Part shown: one piece after another, positions 27,601 through 33,698 of the stretch
How positions within the stretch are numbered: the stretch's first letter is position 1
How the letters are laid out: each line of letters opens with the position of its first letter
Assembly: GCA_035631875.1 (NCBI GenBank)
Contig: DASQHX010000009.1
Coordinates: 66,691 to 130,690, forward strand
Source of the DNA: Nitrosopumilaceae archaeon
GTDB lineage: Archaea > Thermoproteota > Nitrososphaeria > Nitrososphaerales > Nitrosopumilaceae
Direction of reading: 5' to 3'
DNA length: 64,000 bases
Notes under the pieces: model-generated
Databases searched by the model: none
What the model was told of the DNA's origin: nothing
What the model saw: the letters and a program-made list of their open reading frames with translations, nothing else
Translations under genes and position numbers: made by a program

Positions 27601-27999
27601 GAGGTTATGCAAAAGGCAAGCATTAGATCGTACCATAACTGGCATGTCACCAATGTGAACAAATCTTGATTCTAGAATTTTTCCATCTTCTACAACACTT
27701 GCCTCAAGCATTACTGGAGATGCGTATGTAACATTACGCAGTCTTGCTTCCATAGGAGCTATGTGTGTTATAGAACCATCAAGTTCCATCATTCTTGGTT
27801 GTTGTAGTTTTAGCTTACCAAGTTGAATTTTGTATGGATATTCTGCGCTTTCAATTTCTATTTGTCCAACTTCATCAATTATACTTTGAAGACCTCTTTC
27901 CAAAAACTCATCATATGAATTAAGATGTTGGCGAGCTATACCCTCTCTTTTTAATATGTCCTGAATTATTGGCCAACGTTTATTTGAAATATTTGCCAT
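24652..27999 (-). CDS. rpoB: DNA-directed RNA polymerase subunit B, unsplit
   Basis: This second-largest subunit (1115 residues) has the conserved RRIQSPLSRSQ and LHSTHFGRICPSETPEGSN blocks, the GYNIEDAIVLSRSSVERG segment and MTVGMFLES near the catalytic site. The C-terminal zinc site CERCGLVSYYD...CRVCGD is present. It is a single chain, unlike methanogens and halophiles, which split it into B' and B''. Its ATG is next to the rpoH stop and it overlaps rpoA by one base. Confidence 0.97.
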   Translation of the reverse strand: MANISNKRWPIIQDILKREGIARQHLNSYDEFLERGLQSIIDEVGQIEIESAEYPYKIQLGKLKLQQPRMMELDGSITHIAPMEARLRNVTYASPVMLEASVVEDGKILESRFVHIGDMPVMVRSNACLLHNLSDQKLVEHGEDPNDPGGYFIINGSERVIVGLEDLSYNKIIVDKETVGGNTVFKAKVYSSIVGYRAKLELVMKNDGLIVAKIPGSPVDIPVVTLMRALGLESDREIAAAVSLVDDIQDELEASFEKSGDVPTAKDAIVYISKRIAPGMLEEFQIKRAETLLDWGLLPHLGKHPDNRKEKSQFLGEAACKLIELKLGWLTPDDKDHYGNKVIKFAGQMLADLFRTAFRNLVRDMKYQLERSGQKRGINAVAAAVRPGIVTDKLNNAIATGNWGRGRVGVTQLLDRTNYLSTISHLRRIQSPLSRSQPNFEARDLHSTHFGRICPSETPEGSNCGLVKNLALSAIISVNVPSEDIIEKLYDLGVTYVSDAKDELKKEGTRIFVDGRLIGYYKDGQKLVDSLRELRRNFKIHPHIGIFLYQSDIEGSTKRLYVNCNAGRVLRPLIVIKDNKPLLTQELIDKVSKKFLSWSDLLHMGVIELVDANEEENCYIAMDEENVKKHTHMEIFPSAILGAGASIIPYPEHNQSPRNTYESAMAKQSLGFSTPLMNASTYVRQHFMLYPQTPIVTTKAMGLLGLEDRPAGQNCIVAVLPFDGYNIEDAIVLSRSSVERGLGRTFFYRIYEAEAKQYPGGMRDNFEIPNAEANIRGFRGEKAYRLLEEDGVIATESTVQGGDILIGKTSPPRFMEEYREFEVKGPYRRDTSIGVRPSENGVVDTVVMTQSHDGGRMYKIRVRDVRVPEIGDKFASRHGQKGVVGLLVNHEDLPYTADGVVPDVLINPHAFPSRMTVGMFLESVTGKAAALRGTKMDGSAFVGEKLEDVKGVLESAGFKYSGKEMMYDGRTGKAFPAEVFIGVVYYQKLHHMVADKIHARARGQVQMLTKQPTEGRARGGGLRFGEMERDCLIAYGASMMLKDRLLDESDKADIYICERCGLVSYYDIKQRRFVCRVCGDKAKVTSISVAYAFKLLLQEMMSLDVAPRLLIKEKV

Positions 28000-28250
28000 T
28001 ACTCTTCCACCACGTATCTGTAATAGACACTCTCACCAGCAGTTGCACTTTTTCTTGTTATCTTAATCATATCACCAGGTTTTACTCCCAAGCCTTTGAT
28101 GGCAGGATCGTTTACATAAATAAGTGGCATTTCAGTAGGTTTTGTATGAAATTTTTCTAGTGTTTCTTCAGCTTCTTTTTTTGTCATTATCTCATGTTTT
28201 GGAACATAGATATGATCTGGAACTAGGATGTGATCTTTTTTAGTTATCAT
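27999..28250 (-). CDS. rpoH: DNA-directed RNA polymerase subunit H (Rpb5-like)
   Basis: The 83-residue subunit H matches the C-terminal assembly domain of eukaryotic Rpb5, with HDILVPDHIYVPKHE-type beginning (here DHILVPDHIYVPKHEIM) and the ending GDMIKITRKSATAGESVYYRYVV. It sits in the jaw of the polymerase near the downstream DNA. It is the first gene of the rpoH-rpoB-rpoA unit. A GGAG sequence lies about 12 bases before the ATG, and a strong TATA element further upstream implies a leader of about 55 bases. Confidence 0.95.
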   Translation of the reverse strand: MITKKDHILVPDHIYVPKHEIMTKKEAEETLEKFHTKPTEMPLIYVNDPAIKGLGVKPGDMIKITRKSATAGESVYYRYVVEE

Positions 28251-28323
28251 GTTAAAGAGCTCCTTCTAACATTAGCTGTAAATGAACAATTAATCCACAA
28301 ACTATGAATTTTCAGCCGAGAGG

Positions 28324-28339
28324 TTAATATATATGTAAT
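28324..28339 (-). promoter_or_regulatory. TATA element of the rpoH operon
   Basis: A TTAATATATATGTAAT run lies about 80 bases upstream of rpoH. If used on the reverse strand it gives a leader of about 55 bases that includes the GGAG element. It is AT-symmetric, so direction is inferred from the neighbouring genes. Confidence 0.35.
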
Positions 28340-28388
28340 TAGCGGGATTTGAAATTTACTGTTTCTTGTCAATAATTTTTTTCGCAAC

Positions 28389-28397
28389 CTTAAATAG
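28389..28397 (+). promoter_or_regulatory. TATA box of the first PEFG-CTERM gene
   Basis: CTTAAATAG is centred 28 bases before the ATG at 28421, implying a leaderless transcript. Confidence 0.5.
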
Positions 28398-28420
28398 TGA
28401 AAAAATAATCCAAAAACAAG

Positions 28421-29326
28421 ATGAGTACTCGTTTTAGTGGATTTGCATTACTTGCAATTCTGGTTGCTGCAACAGCGACTATTCCGGTTTTTGCAGACAA
28501 TTCTACAAATACAAATTCTACAGGGACGCAAAATCCGTACCAGAATCCCATACTTGCAGGTACACAAAATCCTACAACCACAACAGGAGTACCAATTACC
28601 GTTACAACAGACAAAACATCGTATAACGATGGAGACAAACTCACCATATCAGGAACAACACAAGACTACATTTCTGGTACACCAGTTTCAGTTATAGTTA
28701 GAAATCCTATTGGAAATGTTGTGCAGATAGCTCAAGTAGATCTCGGAAGTGATAGAACATACAGTACAACGATCACAGTTGGTGGGAGTAGTTTGTGGCA
28801 ATCTGCTGGTACTTACGAAGTAGATGTACAGTTTGGTAGTAAAGATAGATCGGCCAAAACAACATTCCAGTTTACTGGTTCTGGACAGAGCGGACCATCA
28901 GGAAACACCATAAAAGTGGATGGTACTGACTTTTCAGTTACATATAGCATCACAAATGGTAAAGTGCTTGGAATTAAGGCTGATATCCCATCTAAATCAT
29001 TGATAGTATCAATACAAACAACAGGGAATGGACAATTAACTATAGATCTACCAAGAGCATTGATAGATGCAAAGATAAATAATCAAACAGATGATCAATT
29101 CTTTGTCTTAAACGATGGTCAAGAAGCTCAATTTACTGAAACAAAAACAACTACTGACAGGACTCTAACAATTCCATTCACTGATGGAACTGGACAAATA
29201 GAGATCATTGGTACATGGATAGTTCCAGAGTTTGGCCCAATAGCAATGCTAGTACTTGCAATTGCAATTATATCCATAATTGCTGTATCTGCAAAGACTG
29301 GGTTAAGATTCATGCCAAAATACTAG
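28421..29326 (+). CDS. Secreted PEFG-CTERM surface protein, copy 1
   Basis: This 301-residue protein starts with a signal peptide (FSGFALLAILVAATATIPVFA). An Asn/Thr-rich linker follows, then an Ig/MG2-like beta-sandwich (about residues 52-145; VTTDKTSYNDGDKLTISG, then SAGTYEVDVQFG). A second beta domain (about 160-258) contains TVDLPRALIDAKIN-type sequence. The C-terminus has PEFG (266-269), a hydrophobic helix and a basic end KTGLRFMPKY. This tripartite end is the PEFG-CTERM sorting signal known from thaumarchaea, thought to be processed by an archaeosortase. Many NxT/NxS sites suggest glycosylation. No catalytic motif is seen, so an adhesin or envelope role is an inference. Confidence 0.88.
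   Translation: MSTRFSGFALLAILVAATATIPVFADNSTNTNSTGTQNPYQNPILAGTQNPTTTTGVPITVTTDKTSYNDGDKLTISGTTQDYISGTPVSVIVRNPIGNVVQIAQVDLGSDRTYSTTITVGGSSLWQSAGTYEVDVQFGSKDRSAKTTFQFTGSGQSGPSGNTIKVDGTDFSVTYSITNGKVLGIKADIPSKSLIVSIQTTGNGQLTIDLPRALIDAKINNQTDDQFFVLNDGQEAQFTETKTTTDRTLTIPFTDGTGQIEIIGTWIVPEFGPIAMLVLAIAIISIIAVSAKTGLRFMPKY
29221..29325 (+). repeat. 105-base sorting-tail cassette, copy 1
   Basis: This block encodes VPEFG through MPKY up to the second base of the stop codon. It is identical base for base in all five genes of the array. Confidence 0.95.
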
Positions 29327-29553
29327 AACATTCAATTTTTTTCATTTTTTTAAAATTCTATTACCTTCAAGGACCCAAACTCTTCTGTTTCTAACGTGAT
29401 ATCAGAACTCACAGTATCAAAATTGAAGGAAATAAATGGATTACAATACAAAACGCAAGTAAATCAAATTGAAAGTTTTGTATGTTGATTTTATATCCAG
29501 ATCGGTAAGAGGAACAAAAATGTCCTATCAGGTATCAAAGTCTTTTTAAATAT
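29327..29553. other. Longest gap in the PEFG array, possible gene remnant
   Basis: About 230 bases without a convincing gene. After the poly-T terminator, the reverse strand holds an open frame of about 38 codons ending at TAA 29350-29352 (last residues FGSLKVIEF) that begins after an in-frame TGA and has no clear start. It may be a relic of a gene lost here, or chance. Confidence 0.3.
29331..29351 (+). terminator. Poly-T terminator after PEFG copy 1
   Basis: Two seven-T runs separated by CA follow the stop codon. Archaeal RNA polymerase terminates at such U-rich runs. The same sequence follows copies 2 and, with one T fewer, 3. Confidence 0.6.
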
Positions 29554-29563
29554 ACATAAATAT
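29554..29563 (+). promoter_or_regulatory. TATA box of PEFG copy 2 (shared ACATAAATA element)
   Basis: TACATAAATA is centred about 29 bases before the ATG at 29588. The preceding TTTTTAAATA and the following AATCGCAAACAAG before the ATG are also shared with copy 3. Confidence 0.55.
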
Positions 29564-29587
29564 CCATTCTTCCTAATCGCAAACAAG

Positions 29588-30148
29588 ATGAGTACTCATA
29601 AAGAATACGCGCTGATCGCTATTCTTGCCACAATAGCTGTTGTGGGAGTGGTTCCAGCTTTTGCAGACTGTCCACCAGATTGTCTACCGAAGGCAACTTA
29701 CAACCCTCTTACTGCCAGCGGACCAATTCTGCCAATATCTGTAACTACGGATAAATCAACATATGATCACAGCTCCATCATCATGGTAAGTGGTCATGTA
29801 GATCACCCATATCCTGGTCAAGATGTAGGTATGAAAGTAACTAGTCCATCTGGAAATGTTGTAAGCGCTGCACAACTAACTGTTGATAGCAATGGTGACT
29901 TCACAACCAAATTAAACACTAGTAGTCCAATATGGACAGAAAATGGAGCATACACAATTTATGTCCAACAGGGCGATGAGCAATCCAGAACCAACAGCGT
30001 TCAGGTTGAGCTTACCGGTACATTACCAGCACAACCACCAGCAGTTCCAGAGTTTGGCCCAATAGCAATGCTAGTACTTGCAATTGCAATTATATCCATA
30101 ATTGCTGTATCTGCAAAGACTGGGTTAAGATTCATGCCAAAATACTAG
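29588..30148 (+). CDS. Secreted PEFG-CTERM surface protein, copy 2 (short form)
   Basis: The 186-residue protein has a signal peptide ending VVPAFA, one Ig/MG2-like beta domain (about residues 50-140; VTTDKSTYDHSSIIMVSG, ENGAYTIYVQQG) and then directly the PEFG tail (PEFG at 153-156). The second beta domain present in the other four copies is missing, so this is the minimal version. Its first 66 conserved bases after codon 4 are identical to copy 3, and the MG2-like domain is also clearly most similar to that copy. A short Cys-containing segment (CPPDCLP) follows the signal peptide; no other copy has it. The role is probably envelope-associated. Confidence 0.87.
   Translation: MSTHKEYALIAILATIAVVGVVPAFADCPPDCLPKATYNPLTASGPILPISVTTDKSTYDHSSIIMVSGHVDHPYPGQDVGMKVTSPSGNVVSAAQLTVDSNGDFTTKLNTSSPIWTENGAYTIYVQQGDEQSRTNSVQVELTGTLPAQPPAVPEFGPIAMLVLAIAIISIIAVSAKTGLRFMPKY
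29600..29665 (+). repeat. 66-base signal-peptide cassette, first copy
   Basis: This stretch encodes KEYALIAILATIAVVGVVPAFA. It is identical at all 66 bases to 30224-30289 in the next gene. Confidence 0.93.
30043..30147 (+). repeat. 105-base sorting-tail cassette, copy 2
   Basis: Identical to the other four copies. Here identity with copy 1 continues through the stop codon into the poly-T terminator (to about 30176), about 130 bases in all. Confidence 0.95.
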
Positions 30149-30152
30149 AACA

Positions 30153-30173
30153 TTCAATTTTTTTCATTTTTTT
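30153..30173 (+). terminator. Poly-T terminator after PEFG copy 2
   Basis: Same T7-CA-T7 structure as after copy 1. It runs straight into the AAATA of the next promoter. Confidence 0.6.
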
Positions 30174-30178
30174 AAATA

Positions 30179-30188
30179 TACATAAATA
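30179..30188 (+). promoter_or_regulatory. TATA box of PEFG copy 3 (shared ACATAAATA element)
   Basis: TACATAAATA is about 30 bases before ATG 30215, with the same AATCGCAAACAAG leader as copy 2. Confidence 0.55.
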
Positions 30189-30214
30189 GTGATACCGACT
30201 AAATCGCAAACAAG

Positions 30215-31090
30215 ATGAGTAATAAAGAATACGCGCTGATCGCTATTCTTGCCACAATAGCTGTTGTGGGAGTGGTTCCAGCTTTTGCACAATGGCAAAT
30301 GCTTCCTTCGGGAACATCCAATCCATTGCCTGGTGAAAGTATACCTATTCCATTAACAGTGTCGACAGACAAGGCAGTATATGATCACAACTCCATCATC
30401 ATGGTAAGTGGTCATGTAAGAAATCCTTACCCAGGTCAACAGATCACCTTACGAGTAAGTGATCCTTCTGGAAGTATTGTTCAAGTCAGTCAACTAACAT
30501 TGGACAACAATGGCGATTTTGGAACGAAGTTGACCACTGCAAGTCCATTATGGACTAAAAGTGGAGTTTACACAATTTTTGCCCAATATGGAAACCAACA
30601 AGGGACATCAGCTAAAGTCCAGTTTACGATTCCTGGCGGCGGTGCAATAAGTTGTGATTCAAATCAACTTGCAGCCACACTAAATGATGAAGTATACTGC
30701 ATACCCTACAGCATCAACGGTGGCACTGTGTTAAGTGGAACTCTTAGTGTCGCATCAAAAACCTTGACTGTGAACATTCAAGCTAACGATGATGGACAAA
30801 TTATACTTAACATTCCAAGATCAGTACTTGATTCAAAAAACGGCAACAATGATCAAAGCTTTGTTGTGTTAGTAGATGGTGAAGAAAAAGACACTGCTAC
30901 AGAAACAACTACCTCTGATACAAGAACAGTAACAATTCCATTTACTGTAGGAGCTGGACAAATAGAGATCGTTGGCACACAAATAGTTCCAGAGTTTGGC
31001 CCAATAGCAATGCTAGTACTTGCAATTGCAATTATATCCATAATTGCTGTATCTGCAAAGACTGGGTTAAGATTCATGCCAAAATACTAG
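30215..31090 (+). CDS. Secreted PEFG-CTERM surface protein, copy 3
   Basis: This 291-residue protein has a signal peptide almost identical to copy 2, an Ig/MG2-like domain (about residues 45-138; VSTDKAVYDHNSIIMVSG, SGVYTIFAQYG), the second beta domain (about 148-248) and the PEFG tail (PEFG at 258-261). Two cysteines in the second domain (in ISCDSNQ and VYCIPYS) could form a disulfide. The second domain ends in SVLDSKNGNNDQSFVVLVDG, close to copies 1 and 4. The PEFG motif and following helix should be recognised by an archaeosortase; no such enzyme is encoded in this window. Confidence 0.88.
   Translation: MSNKEYALIAILATIAVVGVVPAFAQWQMLPSGTSNPLPGESIPIPLTVSTDKAVYDHNSIIMVSGHVRNPYPGQQITLRVSDPSGSIVQVSQLTLDNNGDFGTKLTTASPLWTKSGVYTIFAQYGNQQGTSAKVQFTIPGGGAISCDSNQLAATLNDEVYCIPYSINGGTVLSGTLSVASKTLTVNIQANDDGQIILNIPRSVLDSKNGNNDQSFVVLVDGEEKDTATETTTSDTRTVTIPFTVGAGQIEIVGTQIVPEFGPIAMLVLAIAIISIIAVSAKTGLRFMPKY
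30224..30289 (+). repeat. 66-base signal-peptide cassette, second copy
   Basis: Identical to 29600-29665. Confidence 0.93.
30985..31089 (+). repeat. 105-base sorting-tail cassette, copy 3
   Basis: Identical to the other copies. Upstream identity with copies 4 and 5 extends a further 13 bases (TTGGCACACAAAT). Confidence 0.95.
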
Positions 31091-31094
31091 AACA

Positions 31095-31114
31095 TTCAAT
31101 TTTTTTCATTTTTT
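31095..31114 (+). terminator. Poly-T terminator after PEFG copy 3
   Basis: T7-CA-T6, one T shorter than after copies 1 and 2, then diverging sequence. Confidence 0.55.
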
Positions 31115-31162
31115 AGATCTAATCATAGTAAAGGAAATATACACGTAGAGATCAAATTTGTT

Positions 31163-31984
31163 ATGCGTTATTTTGTTTTTCCAATATTTGCACTCTTTGT
31201 CTTATCAGTTTGGTGCATCCCAAGTTTTGCACAAACAGCTCCTAATATTACAGTCACCACAGACAAATCATCTTATACTATTAATGATTCTATTGTGATT
31301 TCCGGAGTTGTAAAAGCTGTTGTGCCAGGAACCCCTATAACCATTCAGATTTTCAATGCCAATAGTAATTTGGTTAATGTAGATCAGATTGATGTTTCAC
31401 AAGATGGTACTTATTCAGATACCAACATTAAAGCTAAAGGTCCATTATGGGTATCCAGTGGAACATATACAGTAAAGGTGCAATACGGTCCTACGGTTAC
31501 AGCACAGACAACCTTTATTTTTGCTAGCTCCATAACTCCAGTAAGTAATTACTTCATAGTCAAAGATCCCAGTAGTCAACAAACATTTAGTGTAAATTAT
31601 ACCATCAGTGGCGGGATGGTAAAAGATATGACCATAGATCCTCAAAGCATTTCCCTAATCGTCTCTTTAAATTCCACTAGTGACGGAACTGTTGTACTAC
31701 AAATTCCAAGAACATTGATTGATGCCAAAACTAGTAATGGACAAGATGATTCGTTTATTGTCTTAATTGATGGTGCAGAAGTAAAACCATCAGGTGAAGA
31801 AACAAACAATAGTTTTAGAACATTAACAATACAATTTCTGCAAGGAGATCAGGACATAGAGATCATTGGCACACAAATAGTTCCAGAGTTTGGCCCAATA
31901 GCAATGCTAGTACTTGCAATTGCAATTATATCCATAATTGCTGTATCTGCAAAGACTGGGTTAAGATTCATGCCAAAATACTAA
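31163..31984 (+). CDS. Secreted PEFG-CTERM surface protein, copy 4
   Basis: This 273-residue protein has a divergent signal peptide (YFVFPIFALFVLSVWCIPSFA), an Ig/MG2-like domain (about residues 30-120; VTTDKSSYTINDSIVISG, SSGTYTVKVQYG), the second beta domain (about 130-230; RTLIDAKTSNGQDDSFIVLIDG) and the PEFG tail (PEFG at 240-243). Unlike its neighbours it stops with TAA instead of TAG and lacks the shared poly-T block after the stop, so the repeat ends exactly at the coding end here. The promoter is GAAATATAC about 25 bases before the ATG. Confidence 0.87.
   Translation: MRYFVFPIFALFVLSVWCIPSFAQTAPNITVTTDKSSYTINDSIVISGVVKAVVPGTPITIQIFNANSNLVNVDQIDVSQDGTYSDTNIKAKGPLWVSSGTYTVKVQYGPTVTAQTTFIFASSITPVSNYFIVKDPSSQQTFSVNYTISGGMVKDMTIDPQSISLIVSLNSTSDGTVVLQIPRTLIDAKTSNGQDDSFIVLIDGAEVKPSGEETNNSFRTLTIQFLQGDQDIEIIGTQIVPEFGPIAMLVLAIAIISIIAVSAKTGLRFMPKY
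31879..31983 (+). repeat. 105-base sorting-tail cassette, copy 4
   Basis: Identical to the other copies up to the second base of the stop codon, then TAA instead of TAG. Confidence 0.95.
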
Positions 31985-32013
31985 AACTCCAAGTCAACTT
32001 TTGTTTTATTAAT

Positions 32014-32023
32014 ACATAAATAC
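32014..32023 (+). promoter_or_regulatory. TATA box of PEFG copy 5 (ACATAAATA element)
   Basis: TACATAAATA again, about 34 bases before the ATG at 32053, giving a predicted leader of about eight bases. Confidence 0.5.
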
Positions 32024-32052
32024 TCATTATCATTGATTATTTGCTAGTAAAT

Positions 32053-33300
32053 ATGAAGAAGTCGATATGTTTAGTTTACATTATTTTAACTATAGTTACC
32101 ATATCTACCGTTATCACATTAAATCCAGCTCATGCCGTAATTTCGCATCCATTAACTGTTAATGTCACTCCGCTTAGTGGTCAAGCACCATTAACAGTTA
32201 ATCTGAGCGTCAATCTTGGCGGATTTAGTTCTAAAGCGATAGAGTGGAATTTCGGAGATGCAACTCCTCATGATATATTAAATAAGACAACACTTAGTCA
32301 TACATATCAAAGAAGTGGAAACTTAACTGGTAGTGTGGATGTCACTTACAAAGACGGGACCTCTAGCTTTCAAGTATTTTATGTAAATATAGGAACTGCA
32401 GCTGCTACAGGAGTTCCACAATCATCTACTAACAATCAAACAAATGCACATCAAATACTTGAAAATACTCAATCAGGCACAGCTCTTGGTGCAACTCTAC
32501 CAATGGTAGTTACCACAGATCAACAATCATACAATCAAGGAGATACTGTAATCATAAAAGGAACCATAAGAGACATACAAAATCAAACAGCGATTGCCGT
32601 CATAGTGAGAGATTCACTAAAAAATTTAGTTTCAATTGGTCAACCGCCTCTATCTTCCACCGGAACTTTCACTATCACACTTAAAGCAAATGGACCATTA
32701 TGGAAACAAGCCGGAAACTATACCGTTATAGCTCAGTATGGCAAATATCAAAATGCTACAATCACATTTCGATACAGTGGAGGTAATGGGCAAATTATTA
32801 CAAATACGCCTATGATAAGTGATACCTTCCAGATTAACTCTGGAGGTCAAACATATAGTGTTCCATATATCATCAAGGGAGGAACTGTAAAAAGCATGGA
32901 TGTTTATGCTGACAAGCTAATGCTCGAAGTAACAATAGCTGCTACATCTGACGGTTCTCTAACTGTAGATCTACCACGAACTTTAATGGATGCCAAAGTA
33001 CAGGCTAATCTAACTGCTGATCAAAAAATGACTGGTGTGCAAATAAATCCAAATACACAACCAGATGACAAATTCATAGTCATGGTAAGTGGAGCACCAG
33101 TGCAGTTTACAGAAACAAAAGATAGTATCACAAGAGATCTTAGCATTCCATTCCATGCAGCTGATACTAAAATAGATATCATTGGCACACAAATAGTTCC
33201 AGAGTTTGGCCCAATAGCAATGCTAGTACTTGCAATTGCAATTATATCCATAATTGCTGTATCTGCAAAGACTGGGTTAAGATTCATGCCAAAATACTAG
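32053..33300 (+). CDS. Secreted PKD and PEFG-CTERM surface protein, copy 5
   Basis: This is the largest member (415 residues from ATG 32053; a TTG at 32041 is also in frame). After the signal peptide (ending AHA) comes a PKD domain (about residues 30-115) with LSGQAPLTVNLS and IEWNFGDATPH, which the other copies lack. An Asn/Gln/Ser-rich linker leads to the Ig/MG2-like domain (about 150-245; VTTDQQSYNQGDTVIIKG), the second beta domain with an insertion around KVQANLTADQKMTG, and the PEFG tail (PEFG at about 382-385). PKD domains are common in archaeal surface proteins and mediate protein or polysaccharide contacts. Confidence 0.88.
   Translation: MKKSICLVYIILTIVTISTVITLNPAHAVISHPLTVNVTPLSGQAPLTVNLSVNLGGFSSKAIEWNFGDATPHDILNKTTLSHTYQRSGNLTGSVDVTYKDGTSSFQVFYVNIGTAAATGVPQSSTNNQTNAHQILENTQSGTALGATLPMVVTTDQQSYNQGDTVIIKGTIRDIQNQTAIAVIVRDSLKNLVSIGQPPLSSTGTFTITLKANGPLWKQAGNYTVIAQYGKYQNATITFRYSGGNGQIITNTPMISDTFQINSGGQTYSVPYIIKGGTVKSMDVYADKLMLEVTIAATSDGSLTVDLPRTLMDAKVQANLTADQKMTGVQINPNTQPDDKFIVMVSGAPVQFTETKDSITRDLSIPFHAADTKIDIIGTQIVPEFGPIAMLVLAIAIISIIAVSAKTGLRFMPKY
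33195..33299 (+). repeat. 105-base sorting-tail cassette, copy 5
   Basis: Identical to the other four copies. Identity ends shortly after the stop codon (TAGAAC shared with copies 1-3). Confidence 0.95.
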
Positions 33301-33359
33301 AACGTTTAATTTCTTATTTTTAGTTAAACTTATTATTATACAATAACAAACGTCACATA

Positions 33360-33698
33360 ATGAATTTTGAGTTTGAGGAATTTAATTCCCCAGAAGATAT
33401 TTTCGTATACATGTCAACCATAGCACCACCCATGAAAAACATGTTACCAATTAATTCTTACAAAGGTTACATATTTTCATTAATTCCACTCAATCCAACA
33501 ACAGGAGACATGTATCTTATGATATACACGAAAGGAAAACTTGATGGAAAAATGCTGGAATTTGACATGAATACAAAAAAATACAGGTCTGTAGAAGCAG
33601 CTGAAAGGACAGATAAAAATTATTTTGTGGTACTAACTCCAAAAAGAAATACTATTGCAGATGCTGCAATAAAAGAACTAGAAAAAAATCCTACCTAG
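33360..33698 (+). CDS. Hypothetical protein, 112 residues
   Basis: I do not recognise this protein. It is soluble, acidic at the N-terminus (NFEFEEFNSPEDI) with a probable beta-sheet core (YKGYIFSLIPLNPTTGDMYLMIYTKGKLDGK) and a basic C-terminal helix. It has no signal peptide or Cys. A TATA-like TATTATTATA 25 bases upstream of ATG 33360 suggests its own leaderless promoter. It overlaps the convergent radical SAM gene by eight bases. Confidence 0.7.
   Translation: MNFEFEEFNSPEDIFVYMSTIAPPMKNMLPINSYKGYIFSLIPLNPTTGDMYLMIYTKGKLDGKMLEFDMNTKKYRSVEAAERTDKNYFVVLTPKRNTIADAAIKELEKNPT

Noticed and set aside
31445-31645. Reverse open frame inside PEFG copy 4
   Set aside because: It lies fully within a well-supported gene, has no promoter and encodes no recognisable domain.
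28421-33300. Array considered as a CRISPR or mobile-element repeat
   Set aside because: The repeats are gene 3' ends with intact frames, far apart and of coding type; no inverted termini, transposase or spacer pattern is present.
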